The notes under the pieces are model-generated. The model saw only the letters and a program-made list of their open reading frames with translations. It did no database searches and was not told where the DNA came from. Positions 28,639 through 39,517 of a stretch of DNA of 64,000 nt are shown piece by piece. The translations under genes and the position numbers were made by a program. How positions within the stretch are numbered: the stretch's first letter is position 1; each line of letters opens with the position of its first letter. The stretch lies in assembly GCA_965240325.2 (NCBI GenBank), contig OZ251224.1, positions 3,906,001 to 3,970,000 of the forward strand, written 5' to 3'. Origin of the DNA: Rebecca billardiae RCC1528 (lineage: Eukaryota > Haptophyta).

Positions 28639-29231
28639 TCAAAATAAAATTCGATCTTCCCTTTCGCCGAAGTGCATTTCAAACTGACTCAGCCACCGAG
28701 TCGCACCGCCATTTGCACTCGCAGCTGCCGGGCGTTGCTTCGCAGGTGCCTTGTCCACCTTGAAATAGGTGCGCGTTAGGGTGATATGGAAATCCATTGG
28801 ATGGAGAGTCCACTCGTGGACGTACTCGACCGTATATTCCGTGACGTGCATGCCGTACTCGTCCGAGTATTCCGTGATGTTGGTCTCCTGCGCGGCGGTG
28901 CGAATACGCCGCCGCGCGAGCGCGAATGCGAAATGAGCGGGTGCGACGCTCGCGCGCATGCAGCGCGCGCGTCGCCGGTCAAGCGCGCGCCGAGACAGTG
29001 GTGCTGACGGCCCAGGCTAGGTGAGCCGGCGATCACTAGGAGCATCGCGACCAGAACGGCGGCCGCACAGCCGCACACGCTGCACGCGTGCGTCGCCATG
29101 TCTTGCTGTCGGCGCGCAGCCGCACGCCTAGCCCGCCGCTGCGTCCGTGCCTGCTTGGCCACGGCTGAATTGACCGTGCTGGTCTCGGCGGTGCGGAGGG
29201 AATTGCGATGCTCTTGCGAGGCGTACGTCAT
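28639..29231 (-). CDS. Possible small signal-anchored protein, two exons (tentative)
   Basis: Upstream part: a basic N-terminus followed by a hydrophobic segment (ACSVCGCAAAVLVAMLLVIA). Downstream part in another frame: a beta-rich stretch (ETNITEYSDEYGMHVTEYTV, then WTLHPMDFHITLTRTYFKV) preceded by a plausible acceptor ...CCGCGCAG at 28888. Joining them through an intron with an undetermined donor (about 28.95-29.03 kb) would give a type II or secreted protein of roughly 150-170 residues. No family recognised. It would lie head-to-head with the DUF4239-like gene. The donor and 3' end are unresolved. Confidence 0.3.
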
Positions 29232-29467
29232 GGTCTTCTGCGCGCAGATGCGAGCCGGGCGCTGTGCCTGCGTCGGCGACCGTGTGGCGAGGACCCGCGG
29301 TCCCGCGCGTGCTTCACTGCTGTTGGACAGCTTTCGCGCGCGTTTCCAAAAAACAGGAGTCCGGAGAACGTCCGGACGGGAGCGGAAACGACGTGCGGGC
29401 TGCGGCCGGCCCGGCGGGGCGGGCCGGGCATCTAAGGCCGCCGTGCACGGTCGACCGGCCGGCGCAC

Positions 29468-30887
29468 ATGCACGGCGCGATCACGCTGCTGGTGCTGGGG
29501 GGTTGCGGCCGCATTCCCCCGATCAGTCGGCCGCTTGCCTCTCTTCCAGCCGCGCAGATGCTCAGGCGACGTCCGCCGCGCTGTCCTCCTGGGCTCATCG
29601 TGCGAGCTGCCGCTCGCAGCAGCCTGAGTCCCGACGACATCCCGAGCCTGCCTGATATCGCGGCATCAGACCAGAAGGATGCTGCTGTTGTTCGGACACT
29701 AGGCATCATGCTGCTCACAGGCTTTGTCGCCTACGAAACTCTCCCCTTCATCGTCGCCAGCCTCGACGTTCTGAGCGACGGGCTGGTTGGCAAGGATACG
29801 GCGTCACTGGCCGTGACGGGGGTGTTCATGGTCTCGCTCTCGATCATCTTCGGTACACTGATCTCCATGACGGCCAACGTCCTTCGGCAGCGCACGCTCA
29901 GCGTACGCGACGTGCTGTACCGCGAGACGGCGTGCATCGACGCGCTGTCGCACACGCTGACCAAGCTGTACATGCGGGACACTGATCAGCTGCTCGAGGC
30001 GAGCGCCTGGCGCGCCGAGCGCATGCGACCCGGGCGGCACTGCGCGGAGCTGAGTGTGGACGGCCCCGTCACCATGCCCCCCTCACGCCCCCACCGACGG
30101 CACAGGTGCAGCGCGCGTTGTACGAGTACTGTGGCTGCCTCCGGCTGCAGATTGCCGAGACCGAGCCCGAGTCTGCGCGGCAGGAGGAGACGCTGAAAGC
30201 ACAGCGAGATGCCATGGTGCGGGTCTTGCGAGTGCTCGCGCGGCACTCTGAGGAGGAGTTTGCGACGACAACCTACCGATCGTCGCCAAGCATCGCCAAC
30301 GACGCGCACTTTCGCGCGTGGGACATGGTCGCCAGCATCGGCCAGCTGCGCATGTCGAGGACGGCGCACCTGGAGGCGGCATTCCCGTTTGCGCACTGGG
30401 CGCTGCTCGGCCTCCTCGCCCTCTGCCTGCCGCTTTCTCTGGTGCTGCTGCTGCTGTGGAGCCCGTACAGTGAGACGGTCAGCCATGCCGCCGGTGCGAG
30501 CCGCCTGCAGCCAATGCGCGCGCGCCACGCTGGCGTGTGCTGGTGGCGGCCGTGCCCGTATCGCCACCCTCCCCCGGGGGCCAACGCAGACTAATACGAC
30601 CGCGCGCCCTTGCGTCCATGCGCCGGCCACCATGGCCATGCTGCGTGATAGGTATGCGCCTGCTCCTTGCCTTCATCTGCGCGATCCTCGCCTCGGTCTT
30701 CAACCTTCTCGAGGACATGAACCAGCCTTTCACAGGCCTCTACGCCATCTCCACGCGCCGGTTGACTGTTGTTGAGAGTGGCATCCGAGGGTACCTCACG
30801 CTTGCAGGCGGAGTGATGCCCGAGACAGACCCGACCGTACCACAGGCTACGGCGCGGCCCGGGACCCAGGAATCACCAGCGTCGTGA
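29468..30887 (+). CDS. DUF4239-like (bestrophin-like) membrane protein, probably plastid
   Basis: Three exons are proposed: 29468-30055, 30106-30493 and 30652-30887 (403 residues). The N-terminus (MHGAITLLVLGGCGRI...) is a signal/transit-like leader. Two helices (RTLGIMLLTGFVAYETLPFI and AVTGVFMVSLSIIFGTLISM) are followed by a helical soluble region, then a second pair (FAHWALLGLLALCLPLSLVL and LLLAFICAILASVFNLLEDM) ending NQPFTGLYAIS. The 2+2 helix layout with a Dmn-PF-G motif after TM4 fits DUF4239 proteins. The second intron (158 nt, GTGCGA...GATAG) is well supported by frame. The first is only 50 nt as drawn and its donor is uncertain. Function of the family is unknown, possibly ion conductance. 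Confidence 0.65.
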
Positions 30888-31699
<812 letters not shown>

Positions 31700-32599
31700 T
31701 CACGCTGACTTAATTGCGCGAGCCTCGACGACAAACATCGGGTCCATGGATCCCATAGTCGCTCCGACGCCGGCCATGAAACTGGCAAAAGGGTTGGAGT
31801 TGGCATTTGCCGAAGATGCAACGGTGCGCGCACGCTGCTCCAGGCCTTCTTTCTTGAGGGGATTGAGGTCAAGCGCGCGCAGCTCGCTCCAAGGCTGGCC
31901 GCAAAAGTGAAAGTAGTTCGCGACGATGGCAAGCCGGCCCGTCTCGTCCGCCTCCAGCCAGGCCTTCACGGCTTTCGACGGGAAGCAACGATTGGAGAAG
32001 GACATGACTGCAATGCCGCCAGGCCGCAGGACGCGGTGCATCTCGGAGAAGAGCTGGCGGGGCTGTGTCATGTAGTCGACGGAAACGACGTTGAGTACTG
32101 CATCGAACTCGTTATTACCGTACGGCAGCTTGGGGTCCGCATTCAAGTCTTGCGCCGCGAACTCGGTGAGACGCTTGTTCATTTCCAGCTCGCGATAGTT
32201 CATGCCCACGCCAGCCACACGTGAGTAGGCGATTTCAGGTGGCAGATGCGAGATCCAGCTCGAGCAGAGATCCAGGAGGGCGCCGCCTTCTGGAAGGGCG
32301 CGCCTGTAGTACTCCGTCAGTGCTGCGATGGCACCATCGTCAATGTGCGTCACGAAACGTGGTTCCATGTAGAAGTTGAAATCGGCAGATTCATCGATGC
32401 GCTTGAAATCGTAGTCGTCTTCGTACGGCCACGCGGGCTCAAAGTCTTCGGCGTCGAACTCCGCAATGGTGCGCGGGTCGGCTAGGCGCACATCAGCGCG
32501 GCGAGTGCTGACAGTGCCCATTCGGCCCAGGTGGAGAGAGTTCGACGCAGTGAACGCCAGCGGCCAGATCGCCGACGAGATTACGGCGAACGCCGCCAT
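31700..32599 (-). CDS. SAM-dependent methyltransferase (type 11-like), probably plastid-targeted
   Basis: A single-exon 299-residue frame. The N-terminal 30 residues (MAAFAVISSAIWPLAFTASN) look like a signal/transit leader. The Rossmann-type domain has motif I GALLDLCSSWISHLP, a helix after it, and motif IV-like FDAVLNVVSVDYMTQP, then the post-motif RVLRPGGIAVMSFSNRCFPS. The DLCSSWISHLP variant of motif I lacks the usual GxGxG and is characteristic of a conserved plant/algal group of unknown substrate. It should transfer a methyl group from SAM; the acceptor is unknown. Confidence 0.78.
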   Translation of the reverse strand: MAAFAVISSAIWPLAFTASNSLHLGRMGTVSTRRADVRLADPRTIAEFDAEDFEPAWPYEDDYDFKRIDESADFNFYMEPRFVTHIDDGAIAALTEYYRRALPEGGALLDLCSSWISHLPPEIAYSRVAGVGMNYRELEMNKRLTEFAAQDLNADPKLPYGNNEFDAVLNVVSVDYMTQPRQLFSEMHRVLRPGGIAVMSFSNRCFPSKAVKAWLEADETGRLAIVANYFHFCGQPWSELRALDLNPLKKEGLEQRARTVASSANANSNPFASFMAGVGATMGSMDPMFVVEARAIKSA

Positions 32600-33180
32600 C
32601 GTGGATTCCTCGGAAATTAATAAAGCGTCATCGTGCGATCGTCATGCGATGATGACATCATCACAGACATCAGGGACTTATCTGTCGTCTTGACAATGTG
32701 ATGACGGAGTAGTGCGCTCGCGAGTCTCAGCGCGAGCACTCGCGATGATCTGCGGATCATGGCTAAACGAGGAGCCGCCTCATGTGCACCAGGCCCCACC
32801 GTATCATAGAACTGTCGGCCGGCGTCGGTTAGCTTCGGCCTAGACCTCACGCGCCCGACGCAGGCCCCAGCCGGGGACGGTTCGGGCAGTTCGGGCTTCG
32901 GCGGGTGGCATTCTGGTTGGCGGCCGTAGCCGCAGCCCCTGCTATGGCACACTCCTCCGCGGGCGCCGCCCGCCTTTCGCGCCTGCGTCCACGAAAACGC
33001 ACGCCAGGTCAAGTCGCGCGACAGACCGCACGCGCCAGAGATGGATGGCCTTACACAAATCGGCTGACGCGTGCGGTGCACGGCTGCACGCGAGTCGACG
33101 TGCTGGCCCGCAGCCGCACCTCACAGCATTTCCCGTGCCAGGCGCCGCCTTTGCTCTCTCGCGCGCAGCAGCACCGCCTG
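32600..33180. other. Intergenic region, no gene recognised
   Basis: Upstream of the methyltransferase and downstream of the coiled-coil gene, whose 3' end may extend into it (its frame stays open to 32942). Confidence 0.4.
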
Positions 33181-34244
33181 GGGTGCGCAGGACGAGGTTG
33201 CGCGTCGGCGTGAGGTCACAGCGGTGGGGTGGGGTAGGAAAGGTGCTGAGCGCGCGCCCAACAGAGTGGCAGGTCGCGGGTGGGGACAGGCGGCGCGCAC
33301 GCGTGCGAGCGCACACCATCCCGAGCATCCCGGCCCCAGCGACGCCCAGAGCGAGCGCGCTGCGCGTAGCATGCGAGTGCGAGTCCGAGTACCGCGCGAG
33401 CGCCGCGTCGGCGTCGGCGACGATATCCACCGCGCACGGGCACTTGTCCGCGTACTTGACCTGGTCGCGCAGGCTCTTGATCTGCGCCTGCAGCTCGGTG
33501 GCCGTCTGGCGCTTCGCCTCGAGCTCCTGCGCGAGCGCGTCGTACGCGGCGTGCGAGGCGTCGAGCTGCTGCTGCACGGCGTCGCGGCTCAACGCAAGGC
33601 CCTTCAGCTTCTCGCCATCGGCCTTCGCGAGGCCCTTCAGCTTCTCCTCGTCCTCCTTGATGTGATGCTGCAGGGCCTCGTTCGCGTGCTTCTCGTGCTC
33701 GAGCTCCGCCTTGAGCTTGTCCTCGGCCGTCTGAGACGGCTTCTTCTCAGGCGGGGGTTTGTCGTCCTTGTGCTGATCCGGCTTGTGCTTGTCCGCGGAG
33801 CAGCCGTTGCAGCCCGAGTCACTGCGGATGCGCAGTGGCGCGCGTGGGGATGCCCGAGCGCGGGCGCACCGTGAGCTCTCGCTTCTGCTGTCCACGCGCG
33901 ACCGCTGCACGCCATGTCCGCACGCTAGCCGGTGCGTGCGAGCACACGCGCGCTTACCACGAGCTGTCGCAACTGCTGCTCGGGTGGCCCTTGGACTTGT
34001 GATCGCAGCTCCCATCGCAGCTGCGCGTGCACCCCTTGTTGCACTGCGTCGAGCTCTTCTCCAGGTGCGCGCCAGCGCTGGCGGACTTCTCGAGGTTCTC
34101 AAGCTGGCTGAGCGCGGCCTCGAGCTTCCCGAGGAGCACGGTCTGCGCCGTGCACACGCACGCGTCACTCGAGCGTCGCGATGCAACGCCGCTCACGCCC
34201 AGTGCGAGTGCCCACACGAGCATGCCCACCCCCCGCGCCGTCAT
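33181..34244 (-). CDS. Secretory-pathway coiled-coil protein with Cys-rich neck and C-terminal membrane helix
   Basis: Exon 1 (34244-33958) encodes a signal peptide (MTARGVGMLVWALALGVSGV) and a Leu-heptad segment, then a Cys-rich stretch (NKGCTRSCDGSCDH). A canonical intron (33957-33822, GTAAGC...CCGCAG) restores a Cys codon and continues the Cys-rich series (CDSGCNGCSADKH). A Lys/Glu-rich coiled coil of about 110 residues follows (KLKGLAKADGEKLKGLALSR and beyond), then DKCPCAVDIVADADAALARY and a hydrophobic helix (ALALGVAGAGMLGMV). The 3' end is unresolved: the frame stays open to 32942, but coding character fades near 33310, so a further intron or short tail is likely; the low coordinate is approximate. 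No family recognised. Confidence 0.55.
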
Positions 34245-34731
34245 CGCCGCCCCGGCTGCAAACAGCGACGCCTCCGCTGGTCCGCGCCGCTGATCCCGCG
34301 TGAGCTGTACGTCAGTAGGAGGGCGTTGACTTGCAGAGCCGGGGCGGGCGGGTGGTCGCGCAGCAACGGGGAACTCGGATTCCTAGGGGAAAATCATCAC
34401 GGCGAGCTCAATTTTTGCGCGTGGGACGGAAAAGGGAGCCAACGAGGGGCCACTCCGACCGGACTGCGCGACCCGGACACCATGGCCTTGAGCGGGTACG
34501 GTTGGGTGCCACGTCAACCCAGGACCAGTAGTAGTCATCAGTCACGCGCCTCCTCTCCGGATTCAAGGTGCCGTTTCGCCTTTCGCCCTAATTGGTATTA
34601 GGACGGCCTAATTGCCTTTTTTTCTCCCTTGGTTTCGTCGGCGTCGATCTTGGACCGAAAGGCGGCCGCCCGTGCCGTCGCGGGACCTTCTCAGACCGCG
34701 TCGCCGGCTCGCCGCGTCGTCCACCAGCACA
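34245..34731. other. Divergent intergenic region
   Basis: 487 bp between the coiled-coil gene and the plastid-protein gene; no clear motif. An AT-richer patch occurs around 34590-34630. Confidence 0.45.
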
Positions 34732-35373
34732 ATGATCACGGCCGTCCTCGTCACGAGCGCGCTCGCGTTCAGCGCGCCGGGGTCGCGGGTCGCGTCCTCT
34801 CGCGTCGGCGGCGTGTGCATGCGTACTGCCAGCGAGATCGCGGCCGATTTCAGCGTGCCACTCGCCGCGGACGACCTCGCGATCATCGGGCTCGCGACCG
34901 CGTACATGACCAGCGAGAAGGGCAAGCCTGTTGAGGTGGCGATCGTCGAGCCTCTGCCGTCCGGGACGGTGGAGACCATTTGCAGTGGGATCGAGACCTC
35001 CTACCGCCGCACGTACGCGCTGCTCTGGGGCGACCTCGTCGAGGGGGACCTGAACGCGCCGAGCGGCGTGAACATGGCCGCGCTTGAGCCGCTCCTCCAG
35101 GGCGAGGAGGTTCAGGCGCTGCCCGAGAACTGGCTCGACCGCGCGGTGGCTGCTTTCCGCACCGTCAAGCGCCGCCGCGAGGAGTGCGAGAAGCTGGTGC
35201 CCCTCGGCACCGTCTGCACCGACTACAACCACGACACCAGCGTGAAGCGCATCCTCGACCAGGAGTACGAGCCCAACGAGAGCGACAATGTCAAGCAGGA
35301 CATGTCGATCGACGTGTACGGCCGGAACGACGACGCGAGCGCTGCCGAGATTGAGCGGCTCGCGAACATGTAA
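34732..35373 (+). CDS. Conserved-looking protein with complex-plastid leader, unknown function
   Basis: The 213-residue frame starts at 34732. The N-terminus MITAVLVTSALAFSAPGSRV has a short signal peptide with an ALA-F cleavage context, followed by a Ser/Arg-rich transit-like stretch, as in proteins imported into red-type complex plastids. The mature part is acidic, mixed alpha/beta (VEVAIVEPLPSGTVETICSG, YALLWGDLVEGDLN, AVAAFRTVKRRREECEKLVP) and ends in an acidic tail. No catalytic motif is recognised. Single exon. The plastid call rests on the leader only. Confidence 0.65.
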   Translation: MITAVLVTSALAFSAPGSRVASSRVGGVCMRTASEIAADFSVPLAADDLAIIGLATAYMTSEKGKPVEVAIVEPLPSGTVETICSGIETSYRRTYALLWGDLVEGDLNAPSGVNMAALEPLLQGEEVQALPENWLDRAVAAFRTVKRRREECEKLVPLGTVCTDYNHDTSVKRILDQEYEPNESDNVKQDMSIDVYGRNDDASAAEIERLANM

Positions 35374-35911
35374 GCGTCGCGGTCCTCCAGCGGGAGTCGG
35401 CGCAGTCTCGCACCGCGCCACTCCGGCCCATCACCGAGTGCCACTGCCCGCATATTGGCGGCGTAATTTCCCGCAGCCGTGGCCAATCATCGGAATGAAC
35501 ACAACTATGCATGACGCGCAGGGCCATGCATGTGGTCTGCGGACCGCGACGACATCATCGGGCTCTCTGCATCATCGGCAATGCTGGTGACACGGCCTGC
35601 ATAGCCGTGCGCCAGGCTTTCATAATATATAATATACCATTATACGGAATAATATATATATCCAAAATTTTGTTTTAAATGTTTATTATTTTGAAATTTA
35701 TGCCAATGGCCGAATGGGACTAATGGCGGGAGTTTAAAGGCAACCTGCCTCCTCGCGGGTCGTGCGTCCTGGATCTCACAGTCTCAGGACCTGATCATGC
35801 CGTCATGCGTGCCGCAGCGTCACCGCCGTCACTCGTCGACTCGTCAGCCTCAGCGGCACCGGCCACCGCGGGGCAGCGGCGGAGCCTCGGTCGATCATGT
35901 CAGCCTAGCCG
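35374..35911. other. Convergent intergenic region with AT-rich island
   Basis: About 35.62-35.72 kb is nearly pure A/T, consistent with 3' UTR/terminator sequence of the convergent genes. Nothing else seen. Confidence 0.5.
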
Positions 35912-37506
35912 CTAGCGCTGGTCCCGGTGCTTGAGCTCTTCGAGCCGGACTGTGCGGTGCAGCACGAGCGTCCCGTGCGAGTCCAGCACGTCCAGGTCGA
36001 CCGAGCCGGACGCCCAGTCCACGGTGACACGGCCCCAGTTGTTGCGTGTAATAGGGCCGGCCAACCGGTGTGCGTTGGCCGGCGTGAGCGGCCACGTCTG
36101 TGTGAGGCCGGACGAGGTGAGGTCATACAGGGGGTACGCGGGAGAGCCGGCTCGGTCCGCGCCCTTGGCGCGCGTCGCGCCCAGCGCCGAGAGCTCGGCG
36201 TAGTGCACGTCGCCCGAGATGACGAGCACGCCTTCCGCGCGCGTGCGCTTGACGAGCTCGACAAATCGAGCGCGCTCGGCCGGGAAGAGAGACTGCAGTG
36301 CAGACGCGCGCGCGGCGCCCAGGGCAAGGTGGGCGGGCGTGAGCTAGGGGCGCAGTCGGGTGCGCGGCGCGCGGGGGAGATGACGCGGCGTGCTGCCCTT
36401 GGCATGGCCCACCCTCGCCCGCCTCGCGCATCCCTCCACCGCCGCCCCGCTCGCTCGCGCGGGGAGGGGCGCGTGTGCCAGCGTGTGCGCTGCGCGTGTG
36501 CCCGCACCCAAGCCTCCATGCCGTGGAACTGCGAGCCAAACGCCATCGACGAGGCGACGATGCGCACGGCTGCGGGGTCGGCGAGCTGCCGCTCGAGCCA
36601 TGCCCACTGCGCCTCGCCGAGCAGCGTCGCGTCCGAGTCCGGCGCGTGCGCGCAGTACTCGAGGAAGCCGCCCTCGTCGTCCGGCAGCGCGCACGCCGGG
36701 TCGGAGCCGTTGCGGTCTGCAGCGTGCACGAGGTCCGCTCGGAACGAGCGCAAGTCGAGCAGCAGCAGCTGCACGCGGGAGGCGCCGCTGCCGAAGGTGC
36801 GCGCCTCGTACACGCCGGGCTCGCCCGCGCGGGCGTCGACCGCGCCCTCGCCGCCGCGCCAGAACGAGAGGAACAGCTCGCGCGCCTCGTCCTTGTACGC
36901 GTACGACGCGCCGTTGTCGTTGCGCCCGTAGTCGTGGTCGTCCCAGGTGGCGGCCACCTCCGGCACGGCCTCGCGCACGCGCCGCACCTCGGGCTTGATG
37001 CCGAGGAGGCGGTAGTTGGCGCGCAGCGCGACCATGTCCGCGGCCGACGCGTGGGCGTTGTGCGCGCGCGCCACGCCCGTGGCCAACCGCATCTTCAGCG
37101 CGTTGGGCATCAGGTAGAAGGCGCGCCACATCACCCAAATCATCGCGCCGCGCAGCGGTGCGCGGCAGCTGCCGGGGGTGCAGAGCATGTCCCACCGGTC
37201 GACGTCATTGTACAGGTTGTCACCGAGGAAGACGAACACGTCGGGCGCGGACGCGACCGCCGCGTCCAGCGCCGGCGCCGGCTTGCTCTGGTGGAGGCAC
37301 GAGCCGAACGCGAGCACAAACTGGCGGCGCGAGGGCACGTCCCCGTTAGCGCACTCGCCAGCTGACTGCGCTTCGCACTCGGGCGGGTCGACGTCCTCCA
37401 CGACCCACTCATCGTCGCTCGCGCCGCCCGGTCCCGACCCGCCCGGAGCCTCCCCCACCGCGCATGCCACGGCGACGAGCAGCAGCAGCACGTCGGCGAG
37501 CCGCAT
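35912..37506 (-). CDS. PhoD-like metallophosphatase (secreted phosphodiesterase/alkaline phosphatase)
   Basis: Two exons, 37506-36508 and 36292-35912, give 459 residues. A signal peptide (MRLADVLLLLVAVACAVG) is followed by the PhoD-type metallophosphatase core: AFGSCLHQ, VFLGDNLYND, ATWDDHDYGRNDNG, and in exon 2 VISGDVHYAELSA. These supply the Asp/Asn/His metal ligands. The 215-nt intron (GTGCGG...CTGCAG) lies between GMEAW and SLFPAERAR, joining the usual W-F-P-ER-R segment. PhoD-family enzymes hydrolyse phosphate mono- or diesters with Ca/Fe and in phytoplankton serve phosphate scavenging; substrate here is inferred. Head-to-head with the bS21m-like gene. Confidence 0.85.
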
Positions 37507-37651
37507 GAAGCATGCAGGACCCGCCGCGCGCCGACAAACAATGGCGGCCGCGCACAAATCGGAAGCAGAGCTTTTCTCATATCGGCTTCGTCGTCGCCCC
37601 CGATCGCCGGAGTGGCTGCTCCCTGGGCTGCCCGTGTATCGTGTCGTCGCC
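37507..37651. promoter_or_regulatory. Short divergent region, PhoD-like / bS21m-like genes
   Basis: At most 145 bp between the divergent start codons (only 35 bp if the upstream ATG at 37542 is used). A shared promoter is inferred. Confidence 0.4.
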
Positions 37652-38089
37652 ATGCTTGCGAGGCTCATCGCCATGCAGCGCCTGCGGTTGGGCTCGTCTC
37701 GGTCGTCCAGCCTGCTGCCCGTGGTGTCTGCGCGCACACTCTCATCAGCGCCGCCGTCAGAGCCGCCGTCGCAGCTCACGATGGAGGACGTGGCCGCGCA
37801 CGAGCAGCGCGTGCGCAAGCGCATCGAGCAGCGTGATGAGTTCTTGCACGGACGGCACAGGCGGCGGCCGTTTGTGGCGGTCGAGAATCCGGAGCAGCTG
37901 CGTCGCTCCATCGGACAGTTCGAGCGCACGTGCCAGAAGAACGGCCTGTACAAGTACAAGTTCAAGTCAGATACGCGACACACCAACCGCCACATGCGGC
38001 GGCTGGAGGAGGAGGGTGCAAAGAAGTGGCGCGCGTTCAAGCGACGCCTGAATGAGTCCTTGGCGGTGCTGCTGGAACATGGCCGCTGA
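37652..38089 (+). CDS. Mitochondrial bS21-like ribosomal protein
   Basis: A 145-residue frame starting MLARLIAMQRLRLGSSRSSS, a typical basic mitochondrial presequence; an in-frame ATG at 37542 in good context (aacaatggcg) would add 36 residues. The conserved part, FVAVENPEQLRRSIGQFERT, CQKNGLYKYKFKSDTRH and a basic tail KKWRAFKRRLNE, matches the bS21 pattern of a short beta start, a helix with FxR, a K-GL turn and a strongly basic C-terminal helix. bS21 sits on the small-subunit platform near the anti-Shine-Dalgarno region. The family is short and weakly conserved, so the assignment is moderate; other basic organellar proteins are possible. Confidence 0.5.
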   Translation: MLARLIAMQRLRLGSSRSSSLLPVVSARTLSSAPPSEPPSQLTMEDVAAHEQRVRKRIEQRDEFLHGRHRRRPFVAVENPEQLRRSIGQFERTCQKNGLYKYKFKSDTRHTNRHMRRLEEEGAKKWRAFKRRLNESLAVLLEHGR

Positions 38090-38126
38090 TGAGTGGTGAG
38101 CGCGCTCAGTCGTGCCGCTCGTCGGC

Positions 38127-38176
38127 GTTCGATTCCCGGTAAGCTCCGAGAGTTCGATTCCCGGTGAGCTCCGAGA
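38127..38176 (+). repeat. Two-copy 25-bp tandem repeat containing a tRNA B-box-like motif
   Basis: Units begin gttcgattcccggt at 38127 and 38152. The motif matches the pol III B-box consensus, but no tRNA cloverleaf can be folded around it. Confidence 0.7.
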
Positions 38177-39215
38177 AGCCAGCACTCCAACCGATCAGCG
38201 CCGTCCGGATGGCGCCGATGGCCTCAGCGATTTCGGTCCGAGCCAGACCGAGCCCGCTACTCAGTGCCGTGAGTTCATCGCGGATTGGGGACCATTGTTC
38301 GACTGGTGACTGTTCGACGGTGGCCGACACCTGGCATTAATGACCCAAGTGCTGACCAGCGTACGGCGAATCGGCTGCCTGCCAGCCGCTGAAGCGGCGA
38401 CTAGCGCGGGCTACTCGCTAGTCGCTGCCCGAGACCGAGACCGAGAATCGGCCCGCTGAATCGGGGATTCGGGCTCAGACCGCTCAGAACTGAGTGACAC
38501 AGTGTAGTTACTGACAGCATTGACTAACCGCGGTAAACTAGACTCGGGGGAGTCAGCCACTGCCCTGACTACTCCGGGCCCCACTGTGACTGGGGGGTGC
38601 GTGGCCCGACAAAATCCAACTTCCTGTCGTCTTGAGATGAGGCTCTCAACGACTTCGGAGTTCGGGATGTCAATATTCGCCTGAAATGAGCTGGGGTCAC
38701 GCTGAAAAGTTTTATTGCGAAAAAATGTCACATACTGGAGATATACGACCTCAACCTCGACGCGATCTCGGCAACATTAGTAGGGGAGATACACGATCTC
38801 CAAGGTGATCTCGCTATTACGTATTTGCACCAGAATCGCACCGTCGTCTAGATCACATTTTGGCAGTCTGAAATGGGCACAGGCGGATTCTACACCCTGG
38901 AATTAAGCCAAAACGAACTTAAACGGACTCAAACAGTTACAAACCGAGGAGATATTTCATATTTCGAGATTTCGGGAGATTGTGTCACTCGGGAGTGTAA
39001 CGGTCGGGGCTCTGACCCCAAGTACCGCCGCGGTAACGGGCCGCACTTCACGGGCCGCATCACGGATGGCACCGTCGTCATCACGACATGGCACGACCGG
39101 CTCGCCGTGCACGGCAGCACGCTGGTGATGGTCGGTAGCTACTCTATACTACTAACTGGTCGGCCTCACTCGGCCCGCATGGCGCATCGGAGTCATCGAG
39201 TCAAGAGTCCGCGCG

Positions 39216-39218
<3 letters not shown>

Positions 39219-39289
<71 letters not shown>

Positions 39290-39294
39290 CGATG

Positions 39295-39337
<43 letters not shown>

Positions 39338-39340
39338 ATA
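39219..39340. repeat. Compound (TA)n / (GT)n microsatellite
   Basis: A TA tract of about 70 bp, a short interruption, another TA tract, then about 22 bp of GT. Confidence 0.95.
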
Positions 39341-39517
39341 TACATATATACTTTATATATTAAATAATAATCGAATAGTCGACCCGAACTACTATGTCGG
39401 GCTAGCAGTCTTTGATAGTTTCTCAATGAAGCGCGCTGCCTTGGCCTTGGGCTTCAAGGGCTGCGTGTGCAGGTGTGAGGTGGGACCGGTGACCGTGTCC
39501 GCCGGGCGCCGCGGGGC

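Larger units (their letters stand above)
38090..39517. other. Intergenic region with microsatellites and short tandem repeat
   Basis: No protein gene recognised. It holds a two-copy 25-bp repeat at 38127-38176, a segment at about 38575-38606 resembling the last bases of the window, and dinucleotide tracts at 39219-39340. Confidence 0.5.

Noticed and set aside
38101-38176. tRNA gene suggested by TTCGATTCCCGG
   Set aside because: No acceptor stem, D-arm or anticodon arm can be formed around it; kept only as a repeat.
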